Assembly: GCA_964448645.1 (NCBI GenBank)
Contig: CAYUZY010000012.1
Span: 1-27,598, forward strand
Direction: 5' to 3'
From: GCA-2719315 sp964448645
GTDB lineage: Bacteria; Bacteroidota; Bacteroidia; Flavobacteriales; Flavobacteriaceae
DNA: 27,598 nucleotides
This document shows, piece by piece, positions 15,445 through 23,345 of this stretch (positions are counted from its first letter, which is position 1; each line of letters begins with the position of its first letter). The notes below the pieces were generated by a model, which saw nothing but the letters and a program-made list of their open reading frames with translations, searched no databases and had not been told where the DNA came from. The position numbers were made by a program, and so were the translations under genes.

Positions 15445-16767
15445 TCATTGAATATTACCTGTTTTTTCTCCAATTAAAATTAATTTTTTTTGTCTTCCAT
15501 TAATATATCTAAATCCTTTTTGATCATAATAACCAGCTTCCTCAAGCATTATTCTAATATCTTTTTTCCAAGATTTTATATAAACTTTAGTATTTAACTC
15601 AATAGCATAAGCTGTCTTATAATCCAACAAATGTTCTCCTGATCCTTTTACTCCTTGTTGAGAATCCCACATTCCAATTGTTGTCCCAGCTGAATGGCCA
15701 AATAACCCGAGTGGATGAGTATAAATTTGAGGTCTAAGTCCTTCTTTAAATCCTAAATTAAGAGCTTTTCTTAAAATATAATTTCCTGATCTCCCTTTTT
15801 CAAAACTTTCAGTTAATAAGTCTTGAACTCTATTACCTTTCTCTAAAGCTTTTTTTAATTCAACTGGAGCATCTTTTTCCTCAGGTTTTAAAACGTAAGC
15901 CAATTGTTGACAATCCGTATTTAATCTTAGATAACTAATTCCAAAATCACAATGAACTAAATCTCCTGGATAAATTATATCATGTTTAGATTTCGAATCA
16001 AAGGAATATAGATCACTATTATCTTTTCTTTGAACATCTACAGTAGGATGGAACCAGGTAGATAAACCTAAGCTTGAAACTTTCTGTCTTAACCACCAAA
16101 CTACATCATCAGTAGAAGTTATTCCTGGAGTTATCACTTTAGTAGAAAATGCTTCTTTAATTATTTTATGAGTTATTTGTACTAATTGACTATAAATATT
16201 CATTTCAGTAAAAGATCTTTTCTCAATCCAGGAAACAGCAATAGCTTCAGAAGAAACTAATTTTTTAATATAATTATTAGGAAGAACTTTTAATAACCCT
16301 TCATGATCTGTCTTTACTAATCCATCAGCTAAAGCGTAATTCTCAGAAATATTTATAGCAATTTTATTAGGATTTTTTTTTATTATATAATCAGACAAGG
16401 CTTTCCATTGATTAGGTTCTTTTTCTTTATCCCAAATTGACTTAAAAGTTTTTCCAAAATCATACCTGCTAATTGAAACCATTTCTAATTCTTCATTATC
16501 CTTAAGAGAAATAACAAGAATTGTTCTTCTTCTTGCATTTAACCAAGTTGACGGTAAAAATGTTTTAATTATTGGATCTTCATTATATTCTCTTGTAATT
16601 AAAACCCACATATCAACTGACTCTTTTTGCATTATTTTAGGCAATAAATCTTCTGTTCTCTCTTTTATAATCTTATCAATAATTATTGATCTCTCTTTTA
16701 ATGAGAGTATATCTTGCGGATAAACATTTGTAATAAATAAAAACAATATAACTTTTAGAACTTTCAT
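15445..16767 (-). CDS. Exported M24-family metallopeptidase (Xaa-Pro aminopeptidase-like)
   Basis: A 440-aa exported peptidase of the pita-bread fold. A signal peptide covers about 1-18 (MKVLKVILFLFITNVYPQ). A creatinase-type N-terminal domain spans about 22-180, and the M24 domain about 185-440. Candidate metal ligands are Asp274 (HCDFG), Asp285 (NTDCQ), His358 (FGHSAG), Glu390 (AIELNT) and Glu409 or Glu410 (MLEEAGY), so the site looks complete. M24 enzymes of this kind trim N-terminal residues before proline. An exported form suggests feeding on peptides in the periplasm or outside, though that is inference. It is divergent from recA, sharing a 92-bp gap, and separated from trhO by 59 nt, so it is probably its own unit. 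Confidence 0.92.
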   Translation of the reverse strand: MKVLKVILFLFITNVYPQDILSLKERSIIIDKIIKERTEDLLPKIMQKESVDMWVLITREYNEDPIIKTFLPSTWLNARRRTILVISLKDNEELEMVSISRYDFGKTFKSIWDKEKEPNQWKALSDYIIKKNPNKIAINISENYALADGLVKTDHEGLLKVLPNNYIKKLVSSEAIAVSWIEKRSFTEMNIYSQLVQITHKIIKEAFSTKVITPGITSTDDVVWWLRQKVSSLGLSTWFHPTVDVQRKDNSDLYSFDSKSKHDIIYPGDLVHCDFGISYLRLNTDCQQLAYVLKPEEKDAPVELKKALEKGNRVQDLLTESFEKGRSGNYILRKALNLGFKEGLRPQIYTHPLGLFGHSAGTTIGMWDSQQGVKGSGEHLLDYKTAYAIELNTKVYIKSWKKDIRIMLEEAGYYDQKGFRYINGRQKKLILIGEKTGNIQ

Positions 16768-16785
16768 ATACGTAAACCTACAAAA

Positions 16786-16844
16786 TTTTGTTAATTATTG
16801 AGACTAAATAGTTTTGTAATGATAATTTATAAAATGTATTTTAG
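16786..16844 (+). promoter_or_regulatory. Overlapping promoter candidates for recA
   Basis: Two options in the divergent gap. (a) TTTTG at 16786-16790, an 18-nt spacer, then a perfect TAGTTTTG at 16809-16816, giving a leader of about 40 nt. (b) TTTTG at 16812-16816, a 20-nt spacer, then TATTTTAG at 16837-16844 (one mismatch), ending 15 nt before the ATG as at trpS and dut. No LexA-type operator was recognised. Confidence 0.5.
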
Positions 16845-16859
16845 CATAAAAATAAACTT

Positions 16860-17867
16860 ATGTCCGATCAAAAATCCGCCAAGTTAAAAGCCTTACAGAT
16901 TACTCTTGACAAACTTGACAAAACATATGGTAAGGGATCGGTAATGAAATTAGGTGATGAAGCAGTTGAAGAAATTGAATCAATTCCTTCTGGTTCAATT
17001 GGATTAGATCTTGCATTAGGAGTAGGGGGTTATCCTAAAGGAAGGGTAATTGAAATATATGGCCCTGAGGCTTCTGGAAAAACAACCCTTACTTTACATG
17101 CTATTGCTGAATGTCAAAAAAAAGGAGGTATAGCTGCTTTTATTGATGCTGAACATGCTTTTGACAGATTTTATGCTGAAAAATTAGGTGTTGATATAAG
17201 TGAACTTATTATCTCTCAACCGGACCATGGTGAACAAGCTCTTGAAATAGCAGATAATCTAATTCGTTCAGCAGCAGTAGATGTTGTAGTTATTGATTCT
17301 GTTGCAGCATTAACGCCAAAAAGTGAAATTGAAGGAGAAATGGGAGATTCTAAAATGGGTCTTCATGCAAGACTAATGTCTCAAGCTCTTAGAAAATTAA
17401 CTGCATCAATAAGTAAAACTAACTGTACCGTTTTCTTTATAAATCAATTAAGAGAAAAAATTGGTGTAATGTTTGGAAATCCTGAAACTACTACTGGAGG
17501 TAATGCTCTTAAATTTTATGCTTCAGTTAGAATAGACATTAGAAGATCAACTCAAATTAAAGATGCTAATGCTCAAGTTTTAGGAAATAAAACGAGGGTT
17601 AAAGTTATAAAGAATAAAGTAGCTCCTCCCTTTAAGACTACAGAATTTGATATTATATATGGAGAAGGTATCTCAAAAATTGGAGAAATAATTGACTTAG
17701 GAGTATTAAGCGAAATAATTAAAAAAAGTGGATCGTGGTTTAGCTATGGTGAAACAAAACTCGGTCAAGGTAGAGATGGCGTTAAAATTCTTCTTGATGA
17801 TAATCCAGACCTAATGGAAGAACTAGAGGGTAAAATAATGAACAGTATAAAAAAAATTGAAACTTAA
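16860..17867 (+). CDS. recA: Recombinase A
   Basis: The 335-aa DNA-strand-exchange protein of homologous recombination and, where present, the SOS co-protease. Walker A is GPEASGKT (68-75), the ATP-hydrolysis Glu is in IDAEHAF (Glu98), Walker B is VVVIDSVAAL (142-151 region), and the DNA-binding loop regions include GEMGDSKMGLHARLMSQALRKL and FFINQLREKIGVMFGNPETTTGGNALKFYAS. Length and order match bacterial RecA, with a short C-terminal tail. The start is ATG 16860, with homologues beginning at the same place. Its TAA overlaps the TAA of the opposing plsC gene in the palindrome TTAA (17864-17867). Confidence 0.99.
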   Translation: MSDQKSAKLKALQITLDKLDKTYGKGSVMKLGDEAVEEIESIPSGSIGLDLALGVGGYPKGRVIEIYGPEASGKTTLTLHAIAECQKKGGIAAFIDAEHAFDRFYAEKLGVDISELIISQPDHGEQALEIADNLIRSAAVDVVVIDSVAALTPKSEIEGEMGDSKMGLHARLMSQALRKLTASISKTNCTVFFINQLREKIGVMFGNPETTTGGNALKFYASVRIDIRRSTQIKDANAQVLGNKTRVKVIKNKVAPPFKTTEFDIIYGEGISKIGEIIDLGVLSEIIKKSGSWFSYGETKLGQGRDGVKILLDDNPDLMEELEGKIMNSIKKIET

Positions 17868-18649
17868 ACTATTTTTTTAATTTTCTTCCATATTATAATT
17901 GCGTTTAAAGATGCTTTTTTAGGGTCTAATTCTAATTCTCTTTTTATCATTTCATAAACCTTTTGTTTTATTAAATCTATTGATAAATTTTTCTTTTCTA
18001 ATAAAACAGTTTCCAATGTTTTAACTCTTAAGCTTCCTGGGTATCCGTGTGTAGTATACCAAGGGAATTTTCTTTTGCAATCTAGAAATACTAAAGGGAC
18101 AATAGGCATCTTATATTTTAAAGCAATTTTAAAAGCCCCTTGTTTAAATGAATTTAAAAGTACTGTCTCATCTAAATAATTTTTCTCAGGAAAAATACAC
18201 AAATTATATCCTTTCTCAATTACTTCATCAGCTCTGCCATAAACTCCATACCTGCTTTTTGAGCTACTTCTATCTACCATAATAACTGCTCTTTTATATA
18301 AAAACCCAAAAATTGGAATTTTAACTAACTCTTTTTTTCCTACAAAGACAAATGGAACATTTACCATTCTAAACATAACCATCACGTCAATATAGCTTGT
18401 ATGATTAGCAACTAAAATATAATTTTTATTAGGTTCTTTTAAAGAATTAATTTTTGAAACATAAAATCCACATCCAAATAAAACAAATGGGGCCCAAATA
18501 TTTCTTGCCAACCAAAAGATGAAACTATATCCTTTAGGAACGAAAAGGAAAAATAACCAAATAGGGGAAAGTAAAATAACTGGAATTGAAGTCAAGAAAT
18601 AAAACCATATTCTCCATATTATTAGAAAAAATTTTGAAATAATTCTCAC
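17864..18649 (-). CDS. plsC: 1-acyl-sn-glycerol-3-phosphate acyltransferase-like (PlsC family)
   Basis: A 261-aa inner-membrane acyltransferase that adds the second acyl chain in phosphatidic acid synthesis. Two hydrophobic segments lie at about 6-36 and 42-62. The HX4D catalytic motif is NHTSYID (His83, Asp88), block II is about RSSSKSRYG, block III reads FPEKNY (153-158) where many members have FPEGTR, and block IV is PIVPL (182-186). The altered block III means a related acyl acceptor, such as an ornithine- or glycine-lipid intermediate, cannot be excluded. The first codon is GTG at 18649. No ATG precedes it nearby, and the hydrophobic N-terminus starts there. Its stop overlaps that of recA. 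Confidence 0.88.
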   Translation of the reverse strand: MRIISKFFLIIWRIWFYFLTSIPVILLSPIWLFFLFVPKGYSFIFWLARNIWAPFVLFGCGFYVSKINSLKEPNKNYILVANHTSYIDVMVMFRMVNVPFVFVGKKELVKIPIFGFLYKRAVIMVDRSSSKSRYGVYGRADEVIEKGYNLCIFPEKNYLDETVLLNSFKQGAFKIALKYKMPIVPLVFLDCKRKFPWYTTHGYPGSLRVKTLETVLLEKKNLSIDLIKQKVYEMIKRELELDPKKASLNAIIIWKKIKKIV

Positions 18650-18730
18650 AAAATCAAATATCGTAATTCTTTGTTTATAAAATATAGAATAAAATCAATT
18701 TAAATATAAATTCAAAAGCATAATAACATA

Positions 18731-18760
18731 TTTGTTTTTAAAATGAAAAAACTAAATTTG
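18731..18760 (+). promoter_or_regulatory. trpS promoter (TTTG-N18-TAAATTTG)
   Basis: TTTG at 18731-18734, an 18-nt spacer and a perfect TAAATTTG at 18753-18760. The box lies between the two candidate start ATGs of trpS (18743 and 18776), 15 nt before the second. If it is used, the mRNA begins after the first ATG, which makes 18776 the start. Confidence 0.6.
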
Positions 18761-18775
18761 TCTAAATTAAGAAAT

Positions 18776-19744
18776 ATGTCAAGAATTTTAACTGGTGTTC
18801 AGTCTACTGGAACTCCACATTTAGGAAATTTAATTGGAGCTGTTATTCCGGCAATTAAAATGTCTAAGCAAAAGAATAATGAATCTTTTTTATTCATAGC
18901 AGACCTTCATTCGCTAACACAAATAAAAAATGAAAAAACCCTAAGATCAAATACTTTGTTGACTGCATCAGCTTGGTTAGCTTGTGGATTAGATATTGAA
19001 AGAACTCATTTTTATAGACAAAGTGATGTTAGTGAAGTTGCTGAATTAGCCTGGTATCTAAATTGTTTTTATCCCTATCAAAGATTAACCCTTGCCCATT
19101 CTTTTAAAGATAAATCAAATGAGTTATCAGATGTGAATTCCGGTCTTTTTTCTTATCCAATTTTAATGGCTGCGGATATTTTGTTATATGATGCAGAAAT
19201 TGTTCCTGTTGGAAAAGATCAATTACAACATCTAGAAATAACTAGAGATGTTGCGTCAAGATTTAACAATTTAATGGGAGAAACATTTGTAATACCTCAA
19301 GCAAAAATTCAAAAAGATGGGTTTTATATTCCTGGCATTGATGGACAAAAAATGAGTAAATCAAAAAACAATATAATTAATGTTTTTTTACCTGAAAAAG
19401 ATCTAGAAAAACAAATTATGTCAATAAAAACCGACAGTATTCCTTATGATGAGCCAAAAGATCCTAATAATTGTACGGTGTATAAATTATATAGCCTAAT
19501 TGCTGATAAAGAAAAAACTGAAATACTTGAAAAAAATTATTTATCTGGAGGTTTTGGATACGGTGATTCAAAAAAAGCTCTTTTTGAGCTCTGTCTAAGT
19601 CATTTTTCTGTTGAAAGAGAAAAATTTAATCATTTCATAAATAATCCTGAGGAAGTTAATATTTTGTTAGCTAAAGGGGCTGAAAAAGCAAGAAAAATTG
19701 CCAATAAAGTTCTTTTAAGAGTTAGAAAAAAAATTGGATATTAG
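18776..19744 (+). CDS. trpS: Tryptophanyl-tRNA synthetase
   Basis: A class I aminoacyl-tRNA synthetase that charges tRNA-Trp, 322 aa from the chosen start. The HIGH-equivalent signature is TGTPHLGN (11-18), and the KMSKS loop is QKMSKSKNN (191-199). FIADLHSLT, SYPILMAADILLYDAEIVPVGKDQLQHLE and the C-terminal helical anticodon-binding part are as expected for bacterial TrpS. An in-frame ATG at 18743 would add 11 residues, but homologues begin at M-S/A-RILTG-x-QSTGTPHLGN and a good promoter lies inside the extension, so I choose 18776. It stands alone in its own transcription unit between plsC (divergent) and the SPOR gene. Confidence 0.97.
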   Translation: MSRILTGVQSTGTPHLGNLIGAVIPAIKMSKQKNNESFLFIADLHSLTQIKNEKTLRSNTLLTASAWLACGLDIERTHFYRQSDVSEVAELAWYLNCFYPYQRLTLAHSFKDKSNELSDVNSGLFSYPILMAADILLYDAEIVPVGKDQLQHLEITRDVASRFNNLMGETFVIPQAKIQKDGFYIPGIDGQKMSKSKNNIINVFLPEKDLEKQIMSIKTDSIPYDEPKDPNNCTVYKLYSLIADKEKTEILEKNYLSGGFGYGDSKKALFELCLSHFSVEREKFNHFINNPEEVNILLAKGAEKARKIANKVLLRVRKKIGY

Positions 19745-19817
19745 TTTTAAAATATTTTAAATTATTATTCATTACACTTTAAAAGCATTTAAGTATTTAA
19801 TTTAGTAATTTAGTGAA

Positions 19818-20786
19818 ATGGAAATAAAGAGTTATATCAACGATTTATTATATCAACATGAATGTATAACAATTCCTGAATTTGGATCCTTTCTGACAAG
19901 AAAAATTCCAGCTAAAATAAGTTTTGATGGTAATTTTTCCCCTCCAAAAAAAGAAATAAGCTTTAATAGTCTCTTAAAAACAAATGATGGAATTCTTGCA
20001 AAGCATATAGCTCAAAAAACAAATTCTAATTATGAGTCTGTTTTAAAATTAATAAACATAAAAATTATAAAATGGATTGAAAAATTAAAAAAAGAGTCCA
20101 TAAATTTTCCAGGAATTGGAAAAATGAAATTAAATAATCATGGTAAAATTGAATTTTTACCCTCTAATGAAATTAATTTTAATAAAGATTCTTTTGGCCT
20201 TTATGCTTTTAAAAAAGATCCCCTAATTAAAATCTCTTATCATAATAAAAACAACCTAAATATGGAAAACACTAATAATGATGATTTATTATTTACCCCA
20301 GAAAAAAACAATAGAAAAAGAAAAATGACATATTTCAAATACTCTGCTATTGGTCTTCTTACAATTATTCTAATTGGAAGTATATACTTTTTTACTGACA
20401 ATTATTTAACAACTCAAAAATTAAATGAAATTGAAATTGCTCAAAAAAAAATTAAATCTAATGTTCAAAAAGCGACTTTTGATATAGGAAAACTATCTAA
20501 AGTTGAATTAAGTTTAAATTCAAATAAATCTGATAATTTTTCAAGTGTTAATTCTAATCAAAATTACTATAGTATAATCGCTGGTTCATTTAGATCAATA
20601 AAGAATGCAGAAAATAAACTTAATTTATTGATTAAAGAGGGTTACAAAGCTGAAATGGCAAAAAAAAGTTCTGAAGGATTTCATAGGGTTGCTTATGGAA
20701 GATTTAGTTCTAAGAAGAAAGCTATTAATCTATTAATTTTTGTTAAATATACACTTCAAGAAGAAGCTTGGTTTCTTGAAGAATAA
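19818..20786 (+). CDS. HU-CCDC81 and SPOR domain membrane protein
   Basis: A 322-aa inner-membrane protein of a Bacteroidota-specific layout. Residues 1-60 and about 62-135 look like the paired HU-CCDC81 bacterial domains (opening IKSYINDLLYQHECITIPEFGSF, then NFPGIGKMKLN). A basic stretch (NRKRKM) precedes a single membrane span at about 172-193. A linker follows, and a C-terminal SPOR domain covers about 248-322 (YYSIIAGSFRSIKNAENKLN...GFHRVAYGRFSSKKKA). SPOR domains bind septal peptidoglycan stripped of stem peptides, so a role in division or septal wall remodelling is the natural inference. The HU-like cytoplasmic part hints at a link to DNA or a protein partner, which is unproven. It converges on the LytM activator gene, with one base between stops. 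Confidence 0.88.
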   Translation: MEIKSYINDLLYQHECITIPEFGSFLTRKIPAKISFDGNFSPPKKEISFNSLLKTNDGILAKHIAQKTNSNYESVLKLINIKIIKWIEKLKKESINFPGIGKMKLNNHGKIEFLPSNEINFNKDSFGLYAFKKDPLIKISYHNKNNLNMENTNNDDLLFTPEKNNRKRKMTYFKYSAIGLLTIILIGSIYFFTDNYLTTQKLNEIEIAQKKIKSNVQKATFDIGKLSKVELSLNSNKSDNFSSVNSNQNYYSIIAGSFRSIKNAENKLNLLIKEGYKAEMAKKSSEGFHRVAYGRFSSKKKAINLLIFVKYTLQEEAWFLEE

Positions 20787-20787
20787 T

Positions 20788-21999
20788 TCACATTTCATAA
20801 ATCCAGTTTTTAGGATTTTGAGGAACTGTATTAATAAAAATACTAAACTGCATTGTTGATTTTCCAGATTTTTGATTTGTAAATACTTTACCTATTCTTT
20901 GTTTAGCCTTAATTATATCACCTTTTTTTACATCAACTCTTCCCAAATTTTTATAGGCTGTTATATAATTTCCATGTTTAATAAGAACTGAAGGGTTACT
21001 TCCTTTATATATTAAAATTGCCATGACTTCGCCTTTAAATACAGATCTAACAAAAGAGTTTGGTTTTGTAGCTATAGTTACCCCATTACTTTGAATCATA
21101 GTTGTTCTAACTACTGGATGAGGTTGTCTTCCAAATCTTTGAATCACAACTCCTTTTTCTAACGGCCATGGAAGCCTACCTTTATTGGACCTAAAATTAC
21201 TTGCAATTAATTTAGCTTCAGGAGTCAAATCAAAAACAACTGAATTTGATTTTTTGTTATTTTTTTTAGAGGCTAATATTGCCTGTTTTATCAAAATCTC
21301 TATTTCGTTATCAATTTCTTTTGCTTGCTTTTGTTTTAAATTTATCTGAACGTATAAATTTTTCCTCTTTTTTAACAAAAACTCAATTACTTCTTTTTGA
21401 CGTCTTTTTTCTTTTAACAAAACCTGTTTTGCTTTTCTGTTTTCTTTAACCAAATTATCTTTTTTAATCTTCTGATTAATTAATGATTGATTAAGCTGTT
21501 GAAGTAATTTAGTTTTCTTTTGAATTTCATTAGCAAATTTTCTTCTAGAAGCTGAATATTGTTTTAAATATTCTAATCTTTTATATGCTTGATAAAAGTT
21601 GTCTGATGAAAATAAAAACATTAATCTATTATTTAATGACCTACTTTGATATGAATTTTTAATCATTTCTGAGTAATTACTTTTTAATTTATCTAGTTCA
21701 TTTCTTTGATTTAAAATAGTTTTTTCATTAATATTAATCCTTTTTACTATTTCATTAGCTTGCTGATTATTTATTTTTATTAATTGTTCTCTAAATGACA
21801 ATTTTAAAGCTAAATCTTCTACCTCATCTAAAGCATTTTTCTTTTTATTTTCATTAGAAAACAGAAGCTCGTTTATTTTTTTTATTTCTTTTTTTAATAA
21901 TCTACTTTTATTTTCAAGCTGCTTTTGTTTTTTAATATTTTGACTTTGCAGATTTATGCTAATTAAAAAAAATAGAATCCAATAAATAAATCTAACCAT
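20788..21999 (-). CDS. EnvC-like murein hydrolase activator with degenerate LytM/M23 domain
   Basis: A 403-aa exported protein. A signal peptide spans about 1-19 (MVRFIYWILFFLISINLQS), a long Lys/Glu/Gln-rich coiled coil about 22-245, and a LytM (M23) domain about 270-403. The fold is recognisable (LPWPLEKGVVIQRFG, FVRSVFKGEVMAI, VLIKHGNYITAYKNL, VKKGDIIKAKQRIG), but zinc ligands are missing: IQSNGVTIA replaces the H...D segment, YKNL replaces the YAHL of H-x-H, and STMQFSIF replaces the HLHFE region. Such dLytM proteins, as in E. coli EnvC, activate amidases at the septum rather than cutting the wall themselves. The start ATG overlaps the upstream DUF4292 stop (TAATG), implying translational coupling. 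Confidence 0.92.
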   Translation of the reverse strand: MVRFIYWILFFLISINLQSQNIKKQKQLENKSRLLKKEIKKINELLFSNENKKKNALDEVEDLALKLSFREQLIKINNQQANEIVKRININEKTILNQRNELDKLKSNYSEMIKNSYQSRSLNNRLMFLFSSDNFYQAYKRLEYLKQYSASRRKFANEIQKKTKLLQQLNQSLINQKIKKDNLVKENRKAKQVLLKEKRRQKEVIEFLLKKRKNLYVQINLKQKQAKEIDNEIEILIKQAILASKKNNKKSNSVVFDLTPEAKLIASNFRSNKGRLPWPLEKGVVIQRFGRQPHPVVRTTMIQSNGVTIATKPNSFVRSVFKGEVMAILIYKGSNPSVLIKHGNYITAYKNLGRVDVKKGDIIKAKQRIGKVFTNQKSGKSTMQFSIFINTVPQNPKNWIYEM

Positions 22000-22790
22000 T
22001 ACAAATCCAGTTTTTTGTATCCTCTTGGTATTTCAAAAGGAAAGTTAAGCTTATCAGGAAAATTAATATTAGTCAACTCTATTTCTATTGATCTTAAAAT
22101 TCCTTCATAAATTATTGACATTCTAATTGTTTGAGGTATATTATTATCTTCTATATTTATATAATTGGAATATTGTATTCTTAAAACTTCCGATATATCT
22201 GGTAAAAAAATTCTTTGCTCTTCTAAAAGAAAGCTTACAGGGTTAAAAAAAAGACTTGGATTAAATAAATTATTTTTTGCTTTAGATATTAAAATATAAT
22301 TTTTAGAATTAGATATTTGTTTCCAAGAATAATTATTAAGATCAACAAAAGATTTACCCAATAAAATGTTTTCTATTTTATTAAAATTAATTTTTGTTTT
22401 TAAAAAAGAGTTTATAGCACTTATATCTCCGTCAAAAAATGTTTTTTGAAACTTCTCATAAAATCTAAACTTATCTTTTAAAATAATAACCTTAGCAATC
22501 GGTACTAACATCGTTGCGCTTAACCAAATAATTTCATCAGATTTAATTCTTAATTGCACTATTATCTGTTCTTTCTTTTTTCCATCATCATAACTAACTC
22601 TAATTCTCGATTTAAGGTTTTTAAATTTTAAAGAATTAGTGTTTATTTTATCTATTAATCCATTAATATTAACATTAGATATTGGCTTATTGGTTGGTAA
22701 AACAGTAATTGATTTGCAGCCATAAAAAAAGAAAATAAACCCAATCCAAAAAAATTTAATTCTTTGAGTTTTAAAATTATTTGAAATCAT
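21999..22790 (-). CDS. DUF4292 lipoprotein
   Basis: A 263-aa lipoprotein of the Bacteroidota family DUF4292. The signal ends FFFYGC with Cys25. The mature part opens with a helix (NINGLIDKINTNSLKFKNLKSRIRVSY), then a half-barrel of strands (EQIIVQLRIKSDEIIWLSATMLVPIAKVIILKDKFRFYEKFQKTFFDGD), reminiscent of LolA/LolB-like lipoprotein carriers, and ends FPFEIPRGYKKLD. The resemblance to LolB-type barrels is a reading of the pattern, not a proven homology. It is translationally coupled to the LytM activator gene downstream, a neighbourhood I recall as common in flavobacteria, suggesting an envelope role. Dut lies 51 nt upstream on the same strand. Confidence 0.88.
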   Translation of the reverse strand: MISNNFKTQRIKFFWIGFIFFFYGCKSITVLPTNKPISNVNINGLIDKINTNSLKFKNLKSRIRVSYDDGKKKEQIIVQLRIKSDEIIWLSATMLVPIAKVIILKDKFRFYEKFQKTFFDGDISAINSFLKTKINFNKIENILLGKSFVDLNNYSWKQISNSKNYILISKAKNNLFNPSLFFNPVSFLLEEQRIFLPDISEVLRIQYSNYINIEDNNIPQTIRMSIIYEGILRSIEIELTNINFPDKLNFPFEIPRGYKKLDL

Positions 22791-22841
22791 TTAATAAAAA
22801 CTTTATTGTTTTAAATATAATTTAGATCAAGAAAATATTTG

Positions 22842-23279
22842 TTACTTTTTACCGGTACTTCCAAAACCTGATTTACCTCTATTTGAATCAGGTAATTCTG
22901 AAACTATTCCCCATTCAATTTTTTCATATTTAGAAAAAACAAGCTGTGCAACTCTATCTCCAGGATTTATTGTATAAGATTCTTTAGATAAATTAATTAC
23001 AATTACACCTATATCTCCTCTATAATCTGAATCTATAGTACCAGGAGAGTTTAAAACTGTTATTCCGTGTTTAATAGATAATCCACTTCTAGGCCTAACC
23101 TGGGCTTCATATCCTTCAGGTATAGAAATTGATAACCCCGTTGGAATTAATTTTCTCTCAAAAGGAGCTAATATAATTTTTTCTAAAATATTTGCTCTAA
23201 GATCTAATCCTGAAGATTGTGTTGTTGAATATGATGGTAAATCATAATGGCTATTATTAATTACTGGAACTTTAATCAT
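22842..23279 (-). CDS. dut: dUTP diphosphatase (dUTPase)
   Basis: Hydrolyses dUTP to dUMP and pyrophosphate, keeping uracil out of DNA and supplying thymidylate synthesis. A 145-aa trimeric-type dUTPase with all five motifs visible: SSGLDLRAN (22-30), RPRSGLSIKHG, the VLNSPGTIDSDYRGDIGV segment with the catalytic Asp, PGDRVAQLVF, and the C-terminal RGKSGFGSTGKK that closes over the nucleotide. The length is standard. The ATG at 23279 is preceded by a perfect TACTTTTG box 15 nt upstream. The DUF4292 and LytM activator genes follow on the same strand and may share the transcript. Confidence 0.98.
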   Translation of the reverse strand: MIKVPVINNSHYDLPSYSTTQSSGLDLRANILEKIILAPFERKLIPTGLSISIPEGYEAQVRPRSGLSIKHGITVLNSPGTIDSDYRGDIGVIVINLSKESYTINPGDRVAQLVFSKYEKIEWGIVSELPDSNRGKSGFGSTGKK

Positions 23280-23294
23280 AAACTAATGTTTATT

Positions 23295-23302
23295 CAAAAG
23301 TA
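23295..23302 (-). promoter_or_regulatory. -7 element TACTTTTG before dut
   Basis: On the minus strand TACTTTTG is an exact TAnnTTTG match ending 15 nt before the dut ATG, the same distance as at trpS. No TTTG is found at the ideal upstream spacing, so the -33 element is missing or weak. Confidence 0.45.
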
Positions 23303-23345
23303 CAAAAAGGTAATTTCGTTTATAAATAAAAATCAAAAATATAAA

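Noticed and set aside
16768..16859. LexA/SOS box upstream of recA
   Set aside because: No CTGT-N8-ACAG or GAAC-N4-GTTC-type palindrome can be seen in the gap.
19746..19761. Palindrome TTTAAAATATTTTAAA after trpS as a terminator
   Set aside because: AT-only stem without a clear U-run. A similar 14-nt palindrome occurs at 9135-9148, so chance is likely at this composition.
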